Source of the DNA: Achromobacter piechaudii NBRC 102461
GTDB taxonomy: Bacteria > Pseudomonadota > Gammaproteobacteria > Burkholderiales > Burkholderiaceae_B
Length of the DNA stretch: 64,000 nucleotides
Direction of reading: 5' to 3'
Assembly: GCF_001571245.1 (NCBI RefSeq)
Contig: NZ_BCTK01000006.1
Location: 744,001-808,000, forward strand
The position numbers and the translations under genes are program-made. Below, in pieces: positions 60,101-64,000 of this stretch. A model generated the notes under the pieces. That model worked only from the letters and a program-made list of their open reading frames with translations. It did not search any database and was not told the DNA's origin. Numbering within the stretch: position 1 is the stretch's first letter; each line of letters begins with the position of its first letter.

Positions 60101-61207
60101 TTAGAACTGATGGCGCACGCCCACGCCCGCGGCGGTGCTCTTCAGACCGTCGATGAACGCGTAGTCCGTGCCATACGAGCCGTAGGCGTACAGATTGGTG
60201 CGCTTGGACAGGTCGTAGGTGTAGCCCACGCTGTAGACGTTCATGTTGGCGTCGCCGCCCGTCAGCTTGTCATTGGACGGGGCCACGTGCTGCCACGAGG
60301 CAAACAGGCTGCTGGCGCCGCTGACCGGCAGGGTCGCGCCCAGCATGTAGGCGTTGGCCTTGAAGCCGTTCACGAAGCGGTTCGTGCCGAATTCGTCGCT
60401 GAAAGGCGTGCCGGCCGGCAGGTCCTGGCCGACGAACCAGCCGTCGGTGGTGCGGCCATAGGCGGCCGCCAGCTTCACGACTTCCAGGTCGTACGACACG
60501 CCCAGCGCGTACTGGCGCGGCGTGGCGTCGCTGTCGATGCCGCTGCGGTTGGCGCCGTTCAACTGGTCGTAGGTCAGGGCCACGTTCAAGGGGCCTTGCA
60601 CGTAACGCAGGCCGGCCGTGATGCCGCGCGTGTTGTCGGCGGTACGGAAGCCGGTCTGGTCGGCATTGTTGTCGTCTGCGTTGAACGAATAGCCGATGCC
60701 GAATTCAAAGCCGTTCACCGACGGGGTGCGGTACATGACCATGTTGTCCCAGCGCATGGTGTTGGCCGCGCTGAAACCCAGGCCCAGGTTCGATTGGGTG
60801 TAGCTGGTGTAGAAGGGATCGATGTCGGCCAGGTAGTTCGAGCCGATCGTGGCTTGGCGGCCGAAGTCCAACTGGCCCCAGGCGTCGTTGGCCAGGCCGA
60901 TGGTGGCTTGGCGGCCGAACAGGCGGCCGGACTGGCCGCGCTGGCCATTGGCGGAATCGAAGCCGCTTTCCAGCTTGAACACGGCGCGCAGGCCGTCGCC
61001 CAGATCTTCGGATCCGCGCAGGCCCCAGCGGGAGCCGGCCTGGATGCCGTTGATCATGCCGAGCTTGCTACCGCTGTAGCCGTCGCCTTTGATCTTGTTG
61101 TAGCCGATGCCGGTGTCGATGACACCATAGAGGGTGACTGACGGTTCTGCCTGTGCAATGCCTGTAAAAGCGGTCAGCATTGCAGCGGCGAGCAGCGTCT
61201 TTTTCAT
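60101..61207 (-). CDS. Gram-negative trimeric porin (Bordetella/Burkholderia type)
   Basis: 368 residues. Signal peptide MKKTLLAAAMLTAFTGIAQA, then the classical 16-strand porin start SVTLYGVIDTGIGYNK, loop-3 region GSNYLADIDPFYTSY, aromatic girdles and a C-terminal strand ending GVGVRHQF with the terminal Phe needed for BAM insertion. AGGAGA precedes ATG 61207. Its leader contains a terminator-like hairpin (61235-61283), suggesting control at the level of transcript elongation. Major general porin of small hydrophilic solutes in this family. Confidence 0.95.
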   Translation of the reverse strand: MKKTLLAAAMLTAFTGIAQAEPSVTLYGVIDTGIGYNKIKGDGYSGSKLGMINGIQAGSRWGLRGSEDLGDGLRAVFKLESGFDSANGQRGQSGRLFGRQATIGLANDAWGQLDFGRQATIGSNYLADIDPFYTSYTQSNLGLGFSAANTMRWDNMVMYRTPSVNGFEFGIGYSFNADDNNADQTGFRTADNTRGITAGLRYVQGPLNVALTYDQLNGANRSGIDSDATPRQYALGVSYDLEVVKLAAAYGRTTDGWFVGQDLPAGTPFSDEFGTNRFVNGFKANAYMLGATLPVSGASSLFASWQHVAPSNDKLTGGDANMNVYSVGYTYDLSKRTNLYAYGSYGTDYAFIDGLKSTAAGVGVRHQF

Positions 61208-61234
61208 CCGGGGATCTCCTGGGATTTTGAGTGG

Positions 61235-61283
61235 AAAAAACAAAGGGAACAGCACGCATGGCATAGCGCCACGCGGTGTTCCC
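61235..61283 (-). terminator. Terminator-like hairpin in the porin leader (possible attenuator)
   Basis: On the minus strand GGGAACA...TGTTCCC (7 bp) continues into CGCGTGGC/GCCATGCG (8 bp, one G-U) around a five-base loop, followed by TTTGTTTTTT. This is a full intrinsic terminator 28 bases before the porin ATG and between any upstream promoter and the gene. No other minus-strand gene lies upstream, so it acts on the porin's own leader or ends a small RNA. Confidence 0.7.
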
Positions 61284-61460
61284 GGGCGTAAGTGTAGAAC
61301 ATTTACGCTATTTTCCTTTTATTGCATCTGATTTTCCGGCTATTTCGGCTAATTCAAGAAGGCGAGATCCTCGGTATCTCGGCCCCTGATTCCGCCTGCG
61401 ATTGACCGCAGGCCGCCATAGTGGCATCGTGCCCCGAAGCCTTTATTCCGGAACCGCCAC

Positions 61461-62111
61461 GTGGACTATCCACTGCCTCTCGTGACCGTTGACGCCGTCC
61501 TGCTTACCTTGCGGGCCGGCGCGCTAGAAATTGCCCTGCACCAGCGCGACCGCGCGCCGTTCAAGGACGCCATGGCCTTGCCGGGCGGCGTTGTCCACGC
61601 AGACGAAGACGACAACACCGAAGCCAGCATCCGCCGCGTGCTGCGTGAAAAGACCGGCTTCGAGCCGCGTTATCTTGAACAGCTGCAAGTGTTTTCCGGG
61701 CCGCGCCGCGACCCGCGCCAGTGGTCCTTGTCGGTGTCGTATGTGGCGCTGGTGCCGGCCGCCGAACTGGAAGCGGCGGGGCAGGGCCTGCGCTTTGTCA
61801 GCGTGGACGCGCTGCCGCCCCTGGCGTTCGACCATGCCGACATCGTCGCTGCCGCCGTGGCTCGCCTGCGCGGCAAATCCAGTTATTCGACCTTGCCCTT
61901 CTTCCTGCTGCCGGAACACTTCACCTTGACCGAGTTGCAACACACCTACGAAGCCATCTTGCAGACGCGTCTGGAGAAATCGAACTTCCGCAGGAAGATG
62001 GACGCTTGGGGCGTGCTGGAAGCCACCAGCGACTTCGTGACGGGGGCGCAGCGCCCCGCGCGCCTGTACCGCCTGAAGGACTTTGCCCTGTTCGACCGCA
62101 GCGTCGGATGA
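61461..62111 (+). CDS. nrtR: NrtR-type NAD-metabolism regulator (Nudix + winged helix)
   Basis: 216 residues. The N-terminal Nudix-like domain (LVTVDAVLLTLRAGALEIALHQRD, LPGGVVHADEDDNTEASIRRVLREKTGF) has a Nudix box in which the catalytic R-E-x-x-E-E is replaced (RRVLREK), so it probably binds an ADP-ribose-type ligand without hydrolysing it, as known for NrtR. The C-terminal winged helix is LPFFLLPEHFTLTELQHTYEAILQTRLEKSNFRRKM, typical of NrtR. GTG start at 61461. Upstream of, and probably repressing, the prs-nadV NAD salvage operon, a known NrtR target arrangement. Confidence 0.85.
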   Translation: MDYPLPLVTVDAVLLTLRAGALEIALHQRDRAPFKDAMALPGGVVHADEDDNTEASIRRVLREKTGFEPRYLEQLQVFSGPRRDPRQWSLSVSYVALVPAAELEAAGQGLRFVSVDALPPLAFDHADIVAAAVARLRGKSSYSTLPFFLLPEHFTLTELQHTYEAILQTRLEKSNFRRKMDAWGVLEATSDFVTGAQRPARLYRLKDFALFDRSVG

Positions 62112-62140
62112 GTCCTGCCAGGCCAACGCAATTTTCTACA

Positions 62141-62173
62141 TAGTTGCAAACTAACAATAAGTCGGCATATACT
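62141..62173 (+). promoter_or_regulatory. Promoter with NrtR-like operator upstream of prs-nadV
   Basis: TAGTTGCAAACTA (62141-62153) is a perfect TAGTT/AACTA palindrome overlapping the -35 TTGCAA (62144-62149); TATACT (62168-62173) is the -10 after an 18-base spacer. Position and symmetry suit repression by the NrtR-type protein encoded directly upstream. A second inverted repeat CTTAGT/ACTAAG (62181-62203) follows the -10. Confidence 0.6.
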
Positions 62174-62211
62174 TGCCTCACTTAGTTTTGAAATGCCACT
62201 AAGGGCTGATT

Positions 62212-63105
62212 ATGTTCACCATCACTGCGGTAGTAGAAGGACAGCGCCAAAGCGATACGCCTGCGGCGTTCGTATTTCCCGGCGGCGAAAGCCAGGTCAC
62301 CGTGCCGGCCAGCTTGCGCGCGGTGGCCGATGCCGCCACCGAGTTCCGCATCCACGCCCTCCTGACGTCCGCCAACGACGTCATGCAGCTGCTGATGCTG
62401 ACCGATGCGCTGCGCCGCCTGAACCCGGCCGCGCCGGTTCATCTGGAAATGCCCTATGTGCCCTATGCGCGCCAGGACCGGGTGTGCAATCCGGGCGAGG
62501 CGCTGGGCGCCGCCGTGTTCTGCAAGCTGATCAACGATCAGCAGTACGCCACCGTTACCATCACCGAACCGCATAGCGACGTCACCCCCGCGCTGTTGCA
62601 GCGCGTGCGCATCATCGACGCCAGCGCCTTCGTGGCGCGCGCCTTGTCGGCCCCGGCGTTCGCGGGCGGCGTGACGCTGATGGCGCCGGATGCGGGCGCT
62701 CGCAAGCGCGTGCAGGCGCTTGCCAAGAAGCTGGGCGTGGCCGACGTGCGCTACGCCGAAAAAGTGCGCGACCCGCAAACCGGCCGCATCGTTGAAACAC
62801 GCGTGCCCGACGATATTCCCGACCAGCCCGTGCTGGTCGTGGACGACATCTGCGACGGCGGCCGCACGTTCCTGGAACTGGCCCGCGCCCTGCGCGGCAA
62901 GACCCGCCAACCGCTTTACCTGTACGTCACGCATGGCATTTTCAGCCATGGCCTGACGGCGCTGAACGAATGCTACGCCGGCCTGTACGCCGCCTATGAC
63001 TGGACGCAAAGCGAAGGCGAGGGCGCCTTGGTGCAGGTCGGTCCGGGCGCATCCGCCCCGTCGTCCACCCCCTTGCCGTCCGCCACGCCGGCGCTTGTGA
63101 ACTAA
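62212..63105 (+). CDS. prs: Ribose-phosphate pyrophosphokinase (PRPP synthetase), NAD-salvage type
   Basis: 297 residues. Makes 5-phosphoribosyl pyrophosphate from ribose 5-phosphate and ATP. Visible parts: LEMPYVPYARQDRVCNPGEALGA (ATP/flexible loop region, with the YARQDR motif), the second domain with LMAPDAGARKR and the PRPP-binding loop VLVVDDICDGGRTF near residue 209. It is shorter than housekeeping PrsA (about 310-315) and has a Ser/Pro-rich tail, the pattern of the NAD-salvage-linked paralogue. 30 bases upstream of nadV, supplying its co-substrate. Confidence 0.92.
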   Translation: MFTITAVVEGQRQSDTPAAFVFPGGESQVTVPASLRAVADAATEFRIHALLTSANDVMQLLMLTDALRRLNPAAPVHLEMPYVPYARQDRVCNPGEALGAAVFCKLINDQQYATVTITEPHSDVTPALLQRVRIIDASAFVARALSAPAFAGGVTLMAPDAGARKRVQALAKKLGVADVRYAEKVRDPQTGRIVETRVPDDIPDQPVLVVDDICDGGRTFLELARALRGKTRQPLYLYVTHGIFSHGLTALNECYAGLYAAYDWTQSEGEGALVQVGPGASAPSSTPLPSATPALVN

Positions 63106-63135
63106 GACGCTCGTGAACTAAGAAGGAAAACCGCC

Positions 63136-64000
63136 ATGAATGCCCCCGACACCCTGATCGCCAAGAACGGCATCAACCCCTTCCTGCAAGCGGACTTCTA
63201 CAAGACCGGCCACCCGTTCCAGTACCCCAAGGGCACCAACAAGATCCTGGCCAATTTCACGCCGCGTTCGGCGCGGCTGGCGCCGGTGCTGCCCGAATTG
63301 TTCGACGGCAAGATCGTCTGGTTCGGCCTGCAAGGCTTCATCAAGGAAATCCTGATCGACCTGTTCAATCGGGAATTCTTCGACAAGCCTGCCGGCAGCG
63401 CCGTGCGCCAGTACCAGCGCCGCGTGGACAATGCGCTGGGCAAGGGCGCGGTCACGGTCGATCACCTGCAAGCGCTGTACGAGCTGGGTTACCTGCCGCT
63501 GGAAATCCGCTCGGTGCCCGAAGGCGCGCGCGTCGACATCCGCGTGCCGCCCGTCACCTTCGTCAACACGCATCCCGACTTTGCGTGGTTGGTTACTTAC
63601 ATCGAGACCTTGTTCAGCTGCGAGTCCTGGAAGCCATCAACGGTTGCGACCATCGCCTTTGAATACCGCAAGCTGCTGACCTATTTCGCGCGCCTGACGG
63701 GCAGCCCGATGGACTTCGTGAACTGGCAGGGGCACGACTTCTCCATGCGCGGCATGTCGGGCCTGTACGACGCCCGCAAGAGCGGCGCGGGCCACCTGCT
63801 GTCGTTCACCGGCACCGACACGATTCCGGCGATCGATTACCTGGAAGACATCTACGGCGCGGATTCCGACCGCGAGCTGGTCGGCGGATCGGTGCCGGCG
63901 ACGGAACACTCGGTCATGTGCCTGGGCAGCAAGGAAGGCGAGATCGAAACCATCCGCCGGCTGGTCACACAGGTCTATCCGGGCGGCATCGTGTCGGTGG
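63136..64000 (+). CDS. nadV: Nicotinamide phosphoribosyltransferase, N-terminal part (cut by window end)
   Basis: The first 288 codons are present; the rest lies beyond the window. NAMPT-type start NPFLQADFYKTGHPFQYPKGTNKILANFTPRSARL, then EFFDKPAGSAVRQYQRRVDNALG, LPLEIRSVPEGARVDIRVPP, VNWQGHDFSMRGMSGLYDARKSGAGHLLSFTGTDTIPAID and GGSVPATEHSVM (PRPP/nicotinamide site). It converts nicotinamide plus PRPP to NMN, and pairs with the PRPP synthetase just upstream in one NrtR-controlled operon. AGAAGGAAAA precedes ATG 63136. Confidence 0.95.
   Translation, partial: MNAPDTLIAKNGINPFLQADFYKTGHPFQYPKGTNKILANFTPRSARLAPVLPELFDGKIVWFGLQGFIKEILIDLFNREFFDKPAGSAVRQYQRRVDNALGKGAVTVDHLQALYELGYLPLEIRSVPEGARVDIRVPPVTFVNTHPDFAWLVTYIETLFSCESWKPSTVATIAFEYRKLLTYFARLTGSPMDFVNWQGHDFSMRGMSGLYDARKSGAGHLLSFTGTDTIPAIDYLEDIYGADSDRELVGGSVPATEHSVMCLGSKEGEIETIRRLVTQVYPGGIVSV

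Noticed and set aside
1..64000. Mobile elements, prophage, CRISPR, tRNA or rRNA genes
   Set aside because: I saw no transposase, integrase, repeat-spacer array, cloverleaf or rRNA-like stretch; codon and base use are uniform along the window.

Overview
The window is high-GC (roughly two-thirds G+C) chromosomal DNA from a beta-proteobacterium of the Alcaligenaceae, most likely Achromobacter or a close Bordetella relative. The case rests on the abundance of LysR-free small operons with Bug-type (TctC) solute receptors, a Bordetella/Burkholderia-type trimeric porin, an ESPR-type autotransporter leader, and many BvgS/RcsC-like hybrid sensor kinases. This is inference from gene content; there is no rRNA here to fix the species. 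I see no tRNA, rRNA, CRISPR array, insertion sequence, integrase or prophage gene.

Layout. 1-2748 (minus): 5' part of a large autotransporter adhesin cut by the window edge. 3.1-7.6 kb: TPR/glycosyltransferase-like protein, two SDR dehydrogenases in one operon, and a divergent AraC-type regulator. 7.7-16.9 kb: single genes (CigR-like, FUSC-type membrane protein, PIG-L deacetylase with a lectin-like C-terminus, 2OG-oxygenase-like protein, membrane alpha/beta hydrolase, class II aldolase, YceI, SRPBCC, DUF1993). 17.1-20.8 kb: a catabolic-looking operon (DUF1932 dehydrogenase, Bug receptor, RraA-family aldolase) with an FCD-type GntR regulator opposite. 21.0-23.9 kb: a QseBC/PmrAB-like two-component pair divergent from a MipA/OmpV outer-membrane protein, with a tandem half-site box between them. 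24.0-25.1 kb: YfeX-type Dyp peroxidase.

25.3-29.0 kb is the most unusual locus: a 65-residue peptide with a textbook double-glycine leader, then, translationally coupled, an HlyD-type membrane fusion protein and a C39-peptidase ABC exporter. It has the complete architecture of a class II microcin / secreted-peptide export operon, but the predicted 33-residue product has no cysteine, is basic, and resembles no bacteriocin I know. A NarL-type response regulator and membrane-bound hybrid kinase lie convergent to it, overlapping the exporter's 3' end antisense.

31.5-47.1 kb: chemoreceptor, alpha/beta hydrolase, a 514-residue protein I do not recognise, a short UvrA paralogue coupled to a GNAT acetyltransferase, a DUF4239 membrane protein, aldo-keto reductase, lipoprotein, phosphoesterase, LprI-like protein coupled to Tag glycosylase, an FAD amine oxidase/DUF1365 pair and a MarR-GNAT fusion whose promoter carries two palindromic operators 22 bp apart. 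47.3-57.3 kb: pentapeptide-repeat protein and a four-gene phosphorelay (two hybrid kinases, a REC-EAL c-di-GMP phosphodiesterase, an RcsB-like regulator) with the same parts as the Pseudomonas aeruginosa PvrSR/RcsCB system, plus a divergent EAL-like protein that lacks catalytic residues. 57.3-61.2 kb: GvpU-like protein, ParB-like lipoprotein, ankyrin protein, and porin with a terminator-like hairpin in its own leader. 61.5-64.0 kb: NAD-salvage locus: an NrtR-type regulator with a degenerate Nudix box, then an operator/promoter, PRPP synthetase and nicotinamide phosphoribosyltransferase (cut by the window end).
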